Assembly (NCBI RefSeq): GCF_016735595.1
Contig: NZ_JAERRB010000001.1
Location: forward strand, 744,001 to 808,000
Reading direction: 5' to 3'
DNA from: Chryseolinea lacunae
Lineage (GTDB): Bacteria; Bacteroidota; Bacteroidia; Cytophagales; Cyclobacteriaceae
Length of the DNA: 64,000 bases
This document shows, one piece after another, positions 18,835 to 27,780 of the stretch; position 1 is the stretch's first letter; every line of letters starts with the position of its first letter. Made by a program: the position numbers and the translations under genes. Below the pieces are notes generated by a model. That model was not told where the DNA came from, searched no databases, and saw only the letters and a program-made list of their open reading frames with translations.

Positions 18835-20010
18835 ATGAAGAAACGTGTTGTTGTTGGACTATCGGGCGGAGTGGACTCCAGCGTTACGGCCTACCTGCTG
18901 AAAGAACAGGGGTATGAAGTGATTGGCATGTTCATGAAGAACTGGCACGACGACACCGTAACCATCAGCAACGAATGCCCCTGGCTTGACGACAGCAACG
19001 ACGCCATGATTGTGGCGCAACACCTGGGCATTCCGTTTCAGGCCATTGACCTCAGCAAAGAATACAAGGAGCGCATTGTTGACTATATGTTTGCCGAGTA
19101 TCAGGCGGGACGCACACCCAATCCCGATGTGCTTTGCAACCGCGAAATCAAGTTTGATATATTTTTGCAAGCCGCGTTGAAGCTTGGCGCCGAATATGTG
19201 GCCACCGGTCATTATGCGCGCAAGGCTTCGTTTGAAAAAGATGGCAAGACAGTCTATCAATTGCTGAGCGGAAAAGATCCCAACAAAGATCAAAGCTACT
19301 TTCTCTGTCAACTCACACAGGCACAGCTTTCGAAAGCGCTGTTCCCCATCGGCGAATTGCTGAAACCCGAAGTGCGTGCCATTGCGAAGAAGATAGATTT
19401 AGTGACGGCAGATAAAAAAGATTCGCAAGGTTTATGCTTTGTGGGCAAAGTGCACTTGCCTGAATTTTTACAACAACGCCTGCAAACCAAACTCGGAAAA
19501 GTCATTGAGATCGATGCGGATGCTCCCGTGTTTAAAAACGGTTATGCTCCCGACGACCTGAAAAATCTTTCGGCTCATTTTGAGTTGTCGCCCGAACAAG
19601 GTGACGTGATTGGCGAACACAAGGGTGCGCACTACTACACCATCGGTCAACGCAAAGGCCTTAACATCGGAGGCTTTGAAAAACCGTTGTTTGTGATTGG
19701 CACCGACACCGAAAAGAATGTGATTTACACCGGCATGGGCGAAGATCATCCGGGCCTCTATCGCAAGGCGCTCTTTGTGCCAAACGTGGATGCTCATTGG
19801 ATACGGGAAGACCTGAAATTGAACGTGGGCGAGTCGCGACGGTATTCTGCGCGCATACGCTATCGTCAACCGCTTGTGGGCTGCACGCTTCATCAAAAAG
19901 AAGAAGGCCTCTACATTGCTTTCGACATGCCGCAGAAAAGCATCACACCCGGTCAGTTTGCTGCGTGGTATGATGGCGAAGAACTGGTGGGCTCGGGCGT
20001 GATTTCCTGA
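18835..20010 (+). CDS. mnmA: tRNA-specific 2-thiouridylase MnmA
   Basis: Makes the 2-thio group of U34 in tRNA Lys, Glu and Gln with ATP and a relayed persulfide. PP-loop motif SGGVDSS is at 10-16, and the two catalytic cysteines are visible at about 101 (NPDVLCN) and 201 (GLCFVGK). Length is 391 aa from the ATG at 18835; a TTG four codons upstream is a weaker choice. It follows the TlpA-like gene by 23 nt and may be co-transcribed with it. Confidence 0.96.
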   Translation: MKKRVVVGLSGGVDSSVTAYLLKEQGYEVIGMFMKNWHDDTVTISNECPWLDDSNDAMIVAQHLGIPFQAIDLSKEYKERIVDYMFAEYQAGRTPNPDVLCNREIKFDIFLQAALKLGAEYVATGHYARKASFEKDGKTVYQLLSGKDPNKDQSYFLCQLTQAQLSKALFPIGELLKPEVRAIAKKIDLVTADKKDSQGLCFVGKVHLPEFLQQRLQTKLGKVIEIDADAPVFKNGYAPDDLKNLSAHFELSPEQGDVIGEHKGAHYYTIGQRKGLNIGGFEKPLFVIGTDTEKNVIYTGMGEDHPGLYRKALFVPNVDAHWIREDLKLNVGESRRYSARIRYRQPLVGCTLHQKEEGLYIAFDMPQKSITPGQFAAWYDGEELVGSGVIS

Positions 20011-20064
20011 AGCTGAAATGTTTGTTTCCTTTTTCTATTTTGGGGAATATAATCTGTCGACTCG

Positions 20065-20880
20065 TTGGACTATTATCAGATTCTGAATCTCTCACAGCAT
20101 GCCTCCGAGGCGGAGATCAAGGCTGCATACCGCACGCTCATCAAAAAATATCACCCCGATAAAAATTCTTCCCCCGAAGCACAGGCGTTCACCCTGAAAC
20201 TCAATGAGGCCTACGAAGTTTTATCGGACCCTGCGCGGCGATGGACCTATGACCAACGGTTTCAGTATCTGTTCGTGGAACAAACCGTGCACGAAGAAGA
20301 TCCAAGAGAAGTATACCGCCGCGAATACGTGAAACGGAAACGGGAAGAGGAACGGGAGGAAGCACGACGGGTGCGCAAACAAGAGCTTCTGCGCAAACAT
20401 TGGGTCTTTATCATCTCCCGAATATTGAGCTTTGGCATCTTTCCGCTGGCCATCTTTCTATTGCTTGATCGTTATTTGCCCGCAGCGCGCTTAAACGAAA
20501 AAATTGTTACCGGGTGGCAAGTGACCGTTACGGGCGGTGAAATCATAACGTACCTACGAACCCCCATACTCACGATCGAAGTGCCGCCCGGAATTCAGGT
20601 TAACTATGACTACGAGCATGATCCCGAAATACCCGTCGTGTTTAAACGCTCTCCGTTTCTTCACAAACTAAAAACCGTGGCGATAAACGACGGCTATTTG
20701 CAGCCTGAGTTCCCTTTGAGCACGCCACCTTACGAAGAACAGGACCTGATGTTGTGGCCACTTTTAGCGACCACGCTCATCCTGATGCTCCATCGTAGAT
20801 TTTCGCAGCTCGCCTATGTGGTCAGTTGCGCGCAGGTATCGTTTGTGATCATCGCGTTAATGGAAATTCTGACGCGTTAA
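20065..20880 (+). CDS. Membrane-anchored J-domain protein (paralogue 1)
   Basis: A 271-aa protein with an N-terminal J domain (1-65; HPD at 30-32), which should stimulate an Hsp70 (DnaK) ATPase in the cytoplasm. A highly charged helix with the segment EDPREVYRREYVKRK follows (79-112), then a membrane helix (about 113-134), about 90 residues predicted outside the membrane, and two more hydrophobic segments (about 228-241 and 249-268). No Gly/Phe, zinc-finger or substrate-binding domain of DnaJ is present. The only usable start is TTG at 20065; an in-frame stop lies 13 nt upstream. A homologous gene follows directly. Confidence 0.85.
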   Translation: MDYYQILNLSQHASEAEIKAAYRTLIKKYHPDKNSSPEAQAFTLKLNEAYEVLSDPARRWTYDQRFQYLFVEQTVHEEDPREVYRREYVKRKREEEREEARRVRKQELLRKHWVFIISRILSFGIFPLAIFLLLDRYLPAARLNEKIVTGWQVTVTGGEIITYLRTPILTIEVPPGIQVNYDYEHDPEIPVVFKRSPFLHKLKTVAINDGYLQPEFPLSTPPYEEQDLMLWPLLATTLILMLHRRFSQLAYVVSCAQVSFVIIALMEILTR

Positions 20881-20950
20881 GACGGCGAGCATGCGATCTT
20901 TTCCAACTCTCCGGGAATCTACTATCTTAGAAGCATAATCTTTCGACTCG

Positions 20951-21755
20951 TTGGACTACTATCAGAATTCTGAACCTCTCATCAAACGCTTCAAGCGAAG
21001 AAATTCGTGCGGCGTATCGTTCGCTTATCAAACAATACCATCCCGACAAAAATTCTTCGGAACAGGCAAGCGAGTTCACCCTCAAACTTAACGAGGCATA
21101 TGATGTATTGTCGGACCCAGAAAAGAAATCTCAATACGACAATCGTTTTTATCAGGCACCGGCTGAAGAAACGATTTATGAAGAAGACCCGCGAGAGGTT
21201 TATAGACGTGAATACATTCGTCAGAAAGCGGAGACCGTGCGCGAGGCCCAGGAAACGGAAGTTCGGCGCCAGCACACTCAATTCAGGTTGGGGAGATTGC
21301 TTAGCTTTCCAATTTTAGCGTTTGCTCTTCTGGTGATCATGGATCGTTATCTCCCTGCTCATATTTCTACCGACATCCCTATCGTGGGTTGGCAAGTAGG
21401 TTCAGGTGGTGGACGGCACGGAAGCACAAGAACCTATACCAGCTTCATGAAATCAGACCACGCAACGTATGAAGTCCCGAATGCACTTCACATTAACTAC
21501 GACTATTATGCTGCGGAAAAAGAACCGATCATCATCATGGCAACGCCTATATTAAGAACTATTAAGAGTTACGCCGTTTGCAACGGCAACATCAAAACAA
21601 TATATCCCGTCTTGGGTACACCTCTCCTGCCTCTGCTCATTCTGATCTCAGCGGCCTTCATAGCAAGCCGACGCAAATTTTCGTATACGGCTTATGTGTT
21701 TCGCTTTCTGCCGCCGCTTCTGCTGGCGGCAGAACTCGTGTTCTATATTTTTTAG
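20951..21755 (+). pseudogene. Membrane-anchored J-domain protein (paralogue 2), frameshifted after codon 5
   Basis: This is a tandem copy of the preceding gene: the 24 nt around the TTG start are nearly the same (both have CGACTCGTTGGACTA), and the protein shares the J domain, HPD, the EDPREVYRREYIRQK segment and the three hydrophobic segments. Compared with copy 1, one extra A in the AA at 20966-20967 shifts the frame after MDYYQ. The main frame is open from 20931 but contains no ATG, GTG or TTG before the J domain. With one base removed the product would be 267 aa. The remaining frame is intact to 21755, so the shift is recent, a sequencing error, or there is an unusual start. Its end overlaps the convergent DUF502 gene by 4 nt. 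Confidence 0.75.
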
Positions 21756-22315
21756 TTCTCCTTAAATCCACTCACGCCACCCGACACGATAAACTTCATC
21801 GCTGCGGGGCCGGAAATATTCAAGGGCTGAATGCTGTCTTTGGGCACAAAATAATGATAGCCCGAAAACGCATAGGAGTGCGGGAAGTATACCACCACCA
21901 TGTCGTTCAACCCCAGATCAGACAGATCGGGTTGCGTGATGAATCCGATTTGAAAAAGATTGTTGTCTTTGTTTATTCTCACCAGCACGGGCTTGTTGAA
22001 TTTTTTCTTGTCGCCCACAAATGCGCCCAGCAAATCTTTCACCGCCGAGTAGATCAGTTTCACCAATGGAATTTTATTCATGCCATGGTCAAACCAATCG
22101 GCAAATGTCCGGAAGGCAAAGTTGGTGGTGAGATAACCAAAGCCGGTGATGGCCACCAGGATGATGGCAAAGCCGAGCCCGGGATAGGGAAGATTGAGCA
22201 GGCTGTCGAGCCACCGGAAGGATACAAAAATGAAATAGGCGGTAGCTACCAGCGGCACAATGAAAAGTGTTCCACTAAAGAAGTAGCGAAGAAAGCGTCG
22301 AAAGGTACTATCCAT
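21752..22315 (-). CDS. DUF502 family membrane protein
   Basis: A 187-aa protein with two N-terminal membrane helices (about 10-33 and 46-63) and a soluble C-terminal domain with KLIYSAVKDLLGAF and a later VVYFPHSYAFSGYHYFV segment, which are features of the DUF502 family. The biochemical function is unknown; plant members (COV/LCV) affect vascular patterning. It is 62 nt downstream of cmk on the same strand and may belong to that transcript. Confidence 0.85.
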   Translation of the reverse strand: MDSTFRRFLRYFFSGTLFIVPLVATAYFIFVSFRWLDSLLNLPYPGLGFAIILVAITGFGYLTTNFAFRTFADWFDHGMNKIPLVKLIYSAVKDLLGAFVGDKKKFNKPVLVRINKDNNLFQIGFITQPDLSDLGLNDMVVVYFPHSYAFSGYHYFVPKDSIQPLNISGPAAMKFIVSGGVSGFKEN

Positions 22316-22377
22316 GGGGGTGAATAAAAATTAATCTCTCTGCCACAAATCAAAAACACGCCGGGTGTTGCTGCGCA

Positions 22378-23067
22378 CTAGTGCGGCATCACCATCTTGG
22401 CCAGGGCCATGCGCACCACTTCGTCCACTTGCTCTTCGAGGGTCACGTGGGTGGTGTCGAGCACCACGGCATCTTCGGCCTGGCGCAAAGGACTTTCGGC
22501 GCGGGTGGTGTCGATCTTGTCGCGTTGCAAAATATTTTCCACCACTTCGTCGAGGTCCACCATCTGGTCGCGGTCCAGCAATTCTTTTTGTCGCCGGAAG
22601 GCGCGGGTAAGCAAGTCGGCGTTCATGAACACCTTGAGGTCGGCGTGGGGAAAAACCACTGTGCCGATGTCGCGGCCGTCCATCACCACGCCGCGTTCTT
22701 TGCCCATGCGACGTTGTTGTTCCACCATGGCCACGCGCACGTCTTTGATGGTGCTGACGGGGCTCACCATTTCTGAAACACGCATGGTGCGAATGGCTTT
22801 CTCCACGTTGAGGCCGTTGAGGTAGGTCTCGGATTTGTTTTTGGAATTGATCTTGAACGAAATGTGTATGTCTTGCAGCGCTTTGCCCACTTCTTTTGGA
22901 TTGGTGGTGGCCACGTGATGATCGAGAAAGTAGAGCGTTACCGCGCGATACATGGCGCCGGTGTCGATGTAGCGGTATCCCAAAATGTTAGAAACTTCCT
23001 TGGCCGTGCTGCTCTTGCCGCAGGCCGAATATCCGTCGATGGCAATGACGATTTTGCGCAGGTTCAT
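22378..23067 (-). CDS. cmk: Cytidylate kinase
   Basis: Phosphorylates CMP and dCMP with ATP in pyrimidine nucleotide recycling. P-loop IDGYSACGKSST at the N-terminus, then YIDTGAMYRA and the GRDIGTVVFP motif are characteristic of CMP kinase. The ATG at 23067 gives 229 aa; it overlaps the stop codon of the upstream small lipoprotein by one base (TGATG), implying translational coupling. Confidence 0.96.
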   Translation of the reverse strand: MNLRKIVIAIDGYSACGKSSTAKEVSNILGYRYIDTGAMYRAVTLYFLDHHVATTNPKEVGKALQDIHISFKINSKNKSETYLNGLNVEKAIRTMRVSEMVSPVSTIKDVRVAMVEQQRRMGKERGVVMDGRDIGTVVFPHADLKVFMNADLLTRAFRRQKELLDRDQMVDLDEVVENILQRDKIDTTRAESPLRQAEDAVVLDTTHVTLEEQVDEVVRMALAKMVMPH

Positions 23068-23204
23068 CAGCAATCTTTTTGAGGGCAGGGAATGGGCTTT
23101 CCGGGCTTCAATTTTTTATGCTTCTTGGGATGATGCGACGACGAGCAGGCTTCCACCAGGAGCACCAGCACGAGCAGGAGCGAAAGGCGAACAATTCTCT
23201 TCAC
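23067..23204 (-). CDS. Small lipoprotein, 45 aa
   Basis: GTG-initiated frame with a basic start (VKRIVR), a hydrophobic core and a lipobox ending LVEAC at residue 20. A 25-residue mature part follows, rich in Lys, Pro and His and ending PIPCPQKDC. It is preceded by a perfect -7 element and its stop codon overlaps the cmk start, so it is the leading gene of a short operon. No function is known to me. The size and lipobox make it a credible gene even though it is tiny. Confidence 0.6.
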   Translation of the reverse strand: MKRIVRLSLLLVLVLLVEACSSSHHPKKHKKLKPGKPIPCPQKDC

Positions 23205-23226
23205 AGGAATAGTGTGTTGTTTTGAC

Positions 23227-23234
23227 CAAAAATA
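23227..23234 (-). promoter_or_regulatory. Promoter -7 element for the small lipoprotein-cmk operon
   Basis: Minus-strand TATTTTTG matches TAnnTTTG exactly and ends 22 nt before the GTG start at 23204. A -33 element at ideal spacing is not clear. Confidence 0.5.
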
Positions 23235-23455
23235 GGGCAAATGCCGGCACAATTCTTTTAATCCGTCACTTTATTTTGGTCGTTGAGCGGAATAACACCC
23301 GGCCTTAGCCCCCAACCCACCGAAACCCGTGGCATGGCGTGGGCGTTTAGTTCTGCGGAAGCCTGCCGGTGACAAATGTCCGCCCTAAACCCTGACAGAC
23401 GGCATATTTTTAGTGTCGGGCTTTTAATAAATTGTACCAAAATCAAACGTAGCGC

Positions 23456-23734
23456 ATGGAAACGAACGAACCTGGAAAGAACGAAAAGACATTCAAGAAC
23501 TTTGGCAAGAAGGTGGATGACTTTATGGTCGAGCTGAACGAAGCCGGCGAACGTCTTCAGAAAGAATTTCAACTGAAGTATGAAGAATTGAAAGTGGCCG
23601 GCGAAAAATTCCGCAACGATGCCGAGAACAAAGAACGCTGGCGCGAAGTGGAAGACAGTCTTAAGAAAGCCGGCGACGAGTTGGGCAAAGCCTTCAAAGC
23701 TGCTTTCTCGAAAAAAGAAGATCAACCCAAATAA
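23456..23734 (+). CDS. Small charged coiled-coil protein, 92 aa
   Basis: A 92-aa protein made almost wholly of charged amphipathic helix with heptad-like repeats (KKVDDFMVELNEAGERLQ, EEVEDSLKKAG-like). There is no signal peptide or membrane helix, so it should be cytoplasmic. The pattern recalls small stress or envelope-associated coiled-coil proteins but I cannot name a family. It has its own terminator directly downstream and no obvious operon partner. Confidence 0.7.
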   Translation: METNEPGKNEKTFKNFGKKVDDFMVELNEAGERLQKEFQLKYEELKVAGEKFRNDAENKERWREVEDSLKKAGDELGKAFKAAFSKKEDQPK

Positions 23735-23774
23735 AACTTCGCCGGGTTGAGACAACAACCCGGCGAAGCTATTC
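23731..23774. terminator. Bidirectional terminator
   Basis: Arms CTTCGCCGGGTTG (23737-23749) and CAACCCGGCGAAG (23756-23768) form a perfect 13-bp stem with a 6-nt loop. TTTTAT follows on the minus side and a U-rich stretch on the plus side. It separates the convergent coiled-coil and MATE genes. Confidence 0.85.
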
Positions 23775-25177
23775 TATATTTTCGTGGCCTTCCATTTTCC
23801 TTTGCGGAAGATAAGAATGCTCGCCACGGCCATAAGCGATTCGGCCACAGAAATGGCGGCGTATACCCCTATCGTTCCCACCTGGAAATAGAGCGCCAGC
23901 AGGTAAGCAAACGGGATCTGAAAAAGCCAGAAGCCCACAAAGCTCACAATGGTGGGCGTGCGCGTATCGCCAGCCCCGTTAAACGATTGTCCCACCACCA
24001 TGCCATAGGCATAGAAGATGTAGCCCAGCGACACGATCTGCAAACATTCTATGCCGTGCTTTATCACCACTTCATCGGTGGTGAACAAACTCAAGATGGG
24101 GCGTGCCATGGTGAAGAAGACCACCGTGACGACCGCCAGAAAAATCATATTCAAAAAGGACGCACGCCACACCGACTTCTCGGCGCGATCGGGGAAACCC
24201 GCTCCCAGGTTCTGCCCCACCAGCGTGGCGGCGGCGTTGGCCATGCCCCACGCGGGCAATATAGCAAACACAATGGCGCGCATGGCAAACACATAGCCTG
24301 CAAGAGCTTCTTCGCCAAACGACGACATGATGCGATACAGAAAAATCCAGCTGCCCGACCCAATCAGGAATTGACCGGTGCCGCCCGACGACACCACCAC
24401 CAATCGCCAGATGATGTCCCACTTGGGTTTCATATGTTTCCAGGTGAGCTGAATGATGCCACTGCCTTTCACCAGGTGATATACCTGATAGACCACGCCG
24501 ATGGTTCGGCCGGTGGTGGTAGCGATACCGGCCCCCTCCACACCAAACGCAGGGATCGGTCCCCATCCGAAAATAAAAATCGGATCGAGAATCATGTTGA
24601 AAATATTGGCCAGGATTAACGACCGCATGGCAATGGAAGCATCGCCCGCGCCTCGAAAAATTCCATTGATCAGGAACAACATCATGATCGACATGTTGCC
24701 CGTGATCATCCAGCGTGTGTAGCCCGAATTTTTTTCGATGAGCGCTTCGCTGCCGCCCATCAGGCGCAGCAGGTCTTCGGAAAAGAAGATGCCCACCACG
24801 CTGATCACCAGCGACACGGCAATGCCCACCAGGATCACCTGCGAGGCCGCGACTCTGGCCGAAGGGATATCTTTTTCGCCGACACGGCGCGCCACCATGG
24901 CCGTGGCGCCCATGCCCATGCCCATGGCAACCGAATAGATCAACGTGAGCATCGACTCGGTGAGACCGATCGTGGCCACGGCGCTGTTGTCGTGCAAGCG
25001 GCCGACAAAGAAGGCATCGACCACAGCAAACAACGATTCCATCGCCATCTCCAACACCATGGGGATGGACAGCAGAAAAATTGCCTTGTCGATACTTAAT
25101 GTAGTATAGTCCTGTTGATCGCCTTTAATGGCTTGCTTGAACAGACGTATGAATGAACTGACTTTTGATCCTGACAT
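23774..25177 (-). CDS. MATE family multidrug efflux transporter
   Basis: Inner-membrane antiporter that should export cationic compounds using a Na+ or H+ gradient. About twelve membrane helices in two similar halves are visible; typical segments include LLSIPMVLEMAMESLFAVVD in helix 1 and the PAWGMANAAATLVGQNLGAG segment of the second half. I choose the ATG at 25177 (467 aa); the frame also opens at a TTG ten codons upstream. The substrate cannot be inferred. Confidence 0.92.
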   Translation of the reverse strand: MSGSKVSSFIRLFKQAIKGDQQDYTTLSIDKAIFLLSIPMVLEMAMESLFAVVDAFFVGRLHDNSAVATIGLTESMLTLIYSVAMGMGMGATAMVARRVGEKDIPSARVAASQVILVGIAVSLVISVVGIFFSEDLLRLMGGSEALIEKNSGYTRWMITGNMSIMMLFLINGIFRGAGDASIAMRSLILANIFNMILDPIFIFGWGPIPAFGVEGAGIATTTGRTIGVVYQVYHLVKGSGIIQLTWKHMKPKWDIIWRLVVVSSGGTGQFLIGSGSWIFLYRIMSSFGEEALAGYVFAMRAIVFAILPAWGMANAAATLVGQNLGAGFPDRAEKSVWRASFLNMIFLAVVTVVFFTMARPILSLFTTDEVVIKHGIECLQIVSLGYIFYAYGMVVGQSFNGAGDTRTPTIVSFVGFWLFQIPFAYLLALYFQVGTIGVYAAISVAESLMAVASILIFRKGKWKATKI

Positions 25178-25496
25178 GAAGAGAAATGACTTTAAGAAAT
25201 AAAACAAAATAACAATAGAGGCCCCGTTCGGATGGGCTTGGGTGAAAGAGACGGGACGTACCCGTCATTTAGAAAGTCAGGCTCATGGACACAAAAAGAA
25301 TTTTACGTTTGAAATTTGGCTTACGATAAAGATGGCGGAAAGGTTTGACTTTCAAGTATACAATTTCAAAAAAAGATTCAAACACCACGGCATTTCACAC
25401 GGGTTGCGTGGTGATTCTGAAACGGAATAAAAACGCAAAGGCCGGCGGACACCGACCTTTGCAGCGAACAAGAATTGTATACGGGGTTGTTCTTTC
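25178..25496. other. Intergenic region between MATE gene and GIN-domain gene
   Basis: It contains a small hairpin at 25250-25266 (GACGGG/CCCGTC) and the terminator of the GIN-domain gene at 25428-25462. A short plus-strand open frame (25242-25430) has no supporting feature and is not called. Confidence 0.6.
25428..25462 (-). terminator. Terminator of the GIN-domain lipoprotein gene
   Basis: Arms GCAAAGGCCGG (25435-25445) and CCGACCTTTGC (25452-25462) pair with one wobble; on the minus strand a GTTTTTATT tract follows. Confidence 0.75.
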
Positions 25497-26207
25497 TTAA
25501 TCTTTCTGAACGGAGCTGGCACCCGAAACATCGGCATGCACCACCACGGGACTGCCGCGATATAGAATCGCGCTGGCACCACCCGCCGTGGCCTTCAGTT
25601 CGTCAGACACCGTTATTTTAGCATTGCTGGAACCGCTCACGTTGACATCGGCCTTGCCTATCGGAAAATCAAATGCACTGAGCACAGACGCGCCCGAAAC
25701 ATCGGCCTTCAGTTCGTCGCCCAGGCCAAAGAGGTTCAGGGTTGACGCGCCCGACAACACGAGGTTCACCTTGCGATAGCCCGCACTGAGCTGCGACACT
25801 GACGCACCCGAAAGATAAAGACTCAGGTCTTCATCGCTTTCGAAGCCCACAATCTTCGACACGGTGGCGCCGGAGAAATTCACTTCGCGCAAGCGGGGCA
25901 TCGAGATGGTGATGTAGGTGTCGTGTTTGCGATTGGCGTTGTTGTCGAACTTAATGATGAGTGTGCTGCCGCTTTTATACACTTCCAGGTCGTCGATGTT
26001 GCGACGGTCGCCTTTCACCTCGATGCCAAACGTTGTCGATTGCTCCACGCGAATGTTGAACGCGCTCCCCATTTCCAGGCGATCGAAGTCGATGATTGAA
26101 TAATCTTTTGTTCGTTCCTGAAGTGGCCCGGGATCTTCCGTGTGGCACGCAGACAGCACCAGCAACACGACCGTGAACATAAAGAGGGGTTGGATATACT
26201 TTTTCAT
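25497..26207 (-). CDS. GIN-domain (DUF2807) lipoprotein
   Basis: A 236-aa predicted lipoprotein: MKKYIQPLFMFTVVLLVLSAC gives a signal with lipobox LSAC. The mature part is a right-handed beta-solenoid of the GIN/DUF2807 type with a ladder of SGAS-like turns (about residues 125-235: LSGAS, LSGAS, VSGAS, VSGSS, VSGAS). Such proteins occur throughout Bacteroidota; their role is unclear, possibly adhesion or envelope stress. The ATG at 26207 is chosen for the signal peptide. A putative promoter at 26240-26263 is shared with the second GIN gene of this window. Confidence 0.88.
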   Translation of the reverse strand: MKKYIQPLFMFTVVLLVLSACHTEDPGPLQERTKDYSIIDFDRLEMGSAFNIRVEQSTTFGIEVKGDRRNIDDLEVYKSGSTLIIKFDNNANRKHDTYITISMPRLREVNFSGATVSKIVGFESDEDLSLYLSGASVSQLSAGYRKVNLVLSGASTLNLFGLGDELKADVSGASVLSAFDFPIGKADVNVSGSSNAKITVSDELKATAGGASAILYRGSPVVVHADVSGASSVQKD

Positions 26208-26239
26208 AAGGGGTCTTTTTAAGTGGGTTTCGGGTTTAG

Positions 26240-26266
26240 GACAACCCACGATGCGGATACCCCTAT
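26240..26266 (-). promoter_or_regulatory. Putative ECF-type promoter, GGGGTA-N12-GTTGTC
   Basis: On the minus strand CATAGGGGTA, 12 nt, then GTTGTC stands 33 nt before the GIN-gene start. The same sequence with the same 12-nt spacing precedes the other GIN gene (61145-61171). The spacing and GTC end resemble ECF sigma promoters; this is inference. Confidence 0.5.
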
Positions 26267-26271
26267 GGGTT

Positions 26272-26307
26272 GTTAAAAAAAAGAAAGGCCCGCATTTCGT
26301 GCGGACC
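26272..26307 (-). terminator. Terminator of the aldehyde dehydrogenase gene
   Basis: Minus-strand arms GGTCCGCA (26307-26300) and TGCGGGCC (26294-26287) with a short loop are followed by TTTCTTTTTTTT. Confidence 0.85.
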
Positions 26308-26331
26308 CTCCTCTCCCAAAAAATCGGGATC

Positions 26332-27684
26332 TTATGCGATGGATATGGTTTTCACATTCACAAATTCTTTGATGCCGGCTTCGGAAAGCTCGCGCCCATA
26401 ACCCGATTTTTTGGTTCCGCCAAAGGGTAGTCGCTGGTCGGATTTCATGAGCGCGTTAATGAACACCGATCCGGATTCTACTTCGCGTGCCCAGCGTTCG
26501 CCTTTTTCAATATCCTGTGTCCAGATGGACGCGCCAAGGCCATAGCGACTGGCGTTGGCCAGGGCCACGGCTTCTTCTTCGTTGCGCGCGGTGATGACGG
26601 CGGCGAGGGGGCCGAATGTTTCTTCGTCGAAGGCGGGTATGCCGGGCTTCACGTGGTCGATCAATGCGGGTTGAAAATTTCCTTGTGTCCGTTGACCTCC
26701 GGTGACGAGCCGTGCGCCTTGCTTTACGGAAGCGTTCATTTGTTTTTCTAACGTCTCAGCCAAATCCACACGCGCCAACGGGCCGGTGGTGATGTGGGCA
26801 TCGAAAGGATTGCCTTGCTTCAACGCTTTGATGTTCGCTTCGAAGCGGCTCACAAATTCGTCTTTCACCTGCTCCACCACAATGAAGCGCTTGGCCGAGA
26901 TGCACGACTGCCCTGCATTTTGCATGCGCGATTGTGTGGCAATCTTGGCTGTCTTTTCCAGATCGGCATCGGCAAACACAATAAAGGGATCGCTCCCGCC
27001 CAACTCAAGCACTGTTTTCTTAATGTGCTTGCCCGCTATCGCGCCCACTTGTGTGCCGGCAAACTCACTTCCGGTGAGGGCAACACCTTGCACCACATCG
27101 GACTTGATGATGTCTTCCAGGGTTTTGTTCTCTATGAGTAAGGATTGAAACACGCCTTCGGGGAAGCCCGCTTCGTGAAACACTTTCTCCAACAGCAGCG
27201 AACATTGAGGCACATTGGAGGCGTGCTTGAGCAGGCCTACGTTGCCCGCCATGAGTGCGGGAGCAGCGAAGCGTATCACCTGCCAGAACGGAAAGTTCCA
27301 GGGCATCACGGCCAGTATGGCACCCGTTGCGTGGTGCGACACCAGGCTGCGGCGTGCATCGGTGGCGATGACCTGGTCGGCGAGAAATTTTTCGGCGTTG
27401 TTGGCAAAGAACTCGCAAGCACCGGCGCTCTTTTCCACTTCGGCGCGGGCTTCGGTCAGCACTTTGCCCATTTCGAGTGTGATGGTGCGGGCGTATTCTT
27501 CTTTGTTGGCCTTGAGCAACGCGGCGGCCTTTTGCATGAGGGCTGCGCGGTCGGCAAACGTGGTGCGCTTCCAGCTTTTGTAGGCCATGCCGGCCTTGTC
27601 TATTTTCTGCTGCACAAGCGATGTCTCCATGAGGGGAAACTCCGCCACGACGGTTTGATCGAAAGGGTTGATGGATTTTAGCAT
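26332..27684 (-). CDS. NAD(P)-dependent aldehyde dehydrogenase, succinate-semialdehyde type
   Basis: Cytoplasmic enzyme oxidising an aldehyde to the acid. The catalytic cysteine is C261 (GQSCISAKR) and the general base E227 (LELGGSDPF). MPWNFPFW and the cofactor loop TGSEFAG are also present. At 450 aa and with this motif set it is closest to the short succinate-semialdehyde dehydrogenases (GabD/Sad group), but the substrate is not proven. It is a single gene flanked by terminators. Confidence 0.92.
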   Translation of the reverse strand: MLKSINPFDQTVVAEFPLMETSLVQQKIDKAGMAYKSWKRTTFADRAALMQKAAALLKANKEEYARTITLEMGKVLTEARAEVEKSAGACEFFANNAEKFLADQVIATDARRSLVSHHATGAILAVMPWNFPFWQVIRFAAPALMAGNVGLLKHASNVPQCSLLLEKVFHEAGFPEGVFQSLLIENKTLEDIIKSDVVQGVALTGSEFAGTQVGAIAGKHIKKTVLELGGSDPFIVFADADLEKTAKIATQSRMQNAGQSCISAKRFIVVEQVKDEFVSRFEANIKALKQGNPFDAHITTGPLARVDLAETLEKQMNASVKQGARLVTGGQRTQGNFQPALIDHVKPGIPAFDEETFGPLAAVITARNEEEAVALANASRYGLGASIWTQDIEKGERWAREVESGSVFINALMKSDQRLPFGGTKKSGYGRELSEAGIKEFVNVKTISIA

Positions 27685-27720
27685 GGGCGAAAAGTTAGGG
27701 TCGTATTACCTTACGTTAAC

Positions 27721-27753
27721 GCCAAAAAGAAAAGCCAGGTTCATCACCTGGCT
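27721..27753 (-). terminator. Terminator of the rplM-rpsI-rpsB-tsf operon
   Basis: Arms AGCCAGGT (27733-27740) and ACCTGGCT (27746-27753), loop 5 nt; on the minus strand TTTTCTTTTT follows the stem. It lies 28 nt beyond the tsf stop. Confidence 0.85.
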
Positions 27754-27780
27754 TTCGCTTTATCGATTAACAGCGGAAAA

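Noticed and set aside
25242-25430. 62-codon open frame in the MATE/GIN gap
   Set aside because: No promoter, ribosome site or family features; overlaps hairpins.
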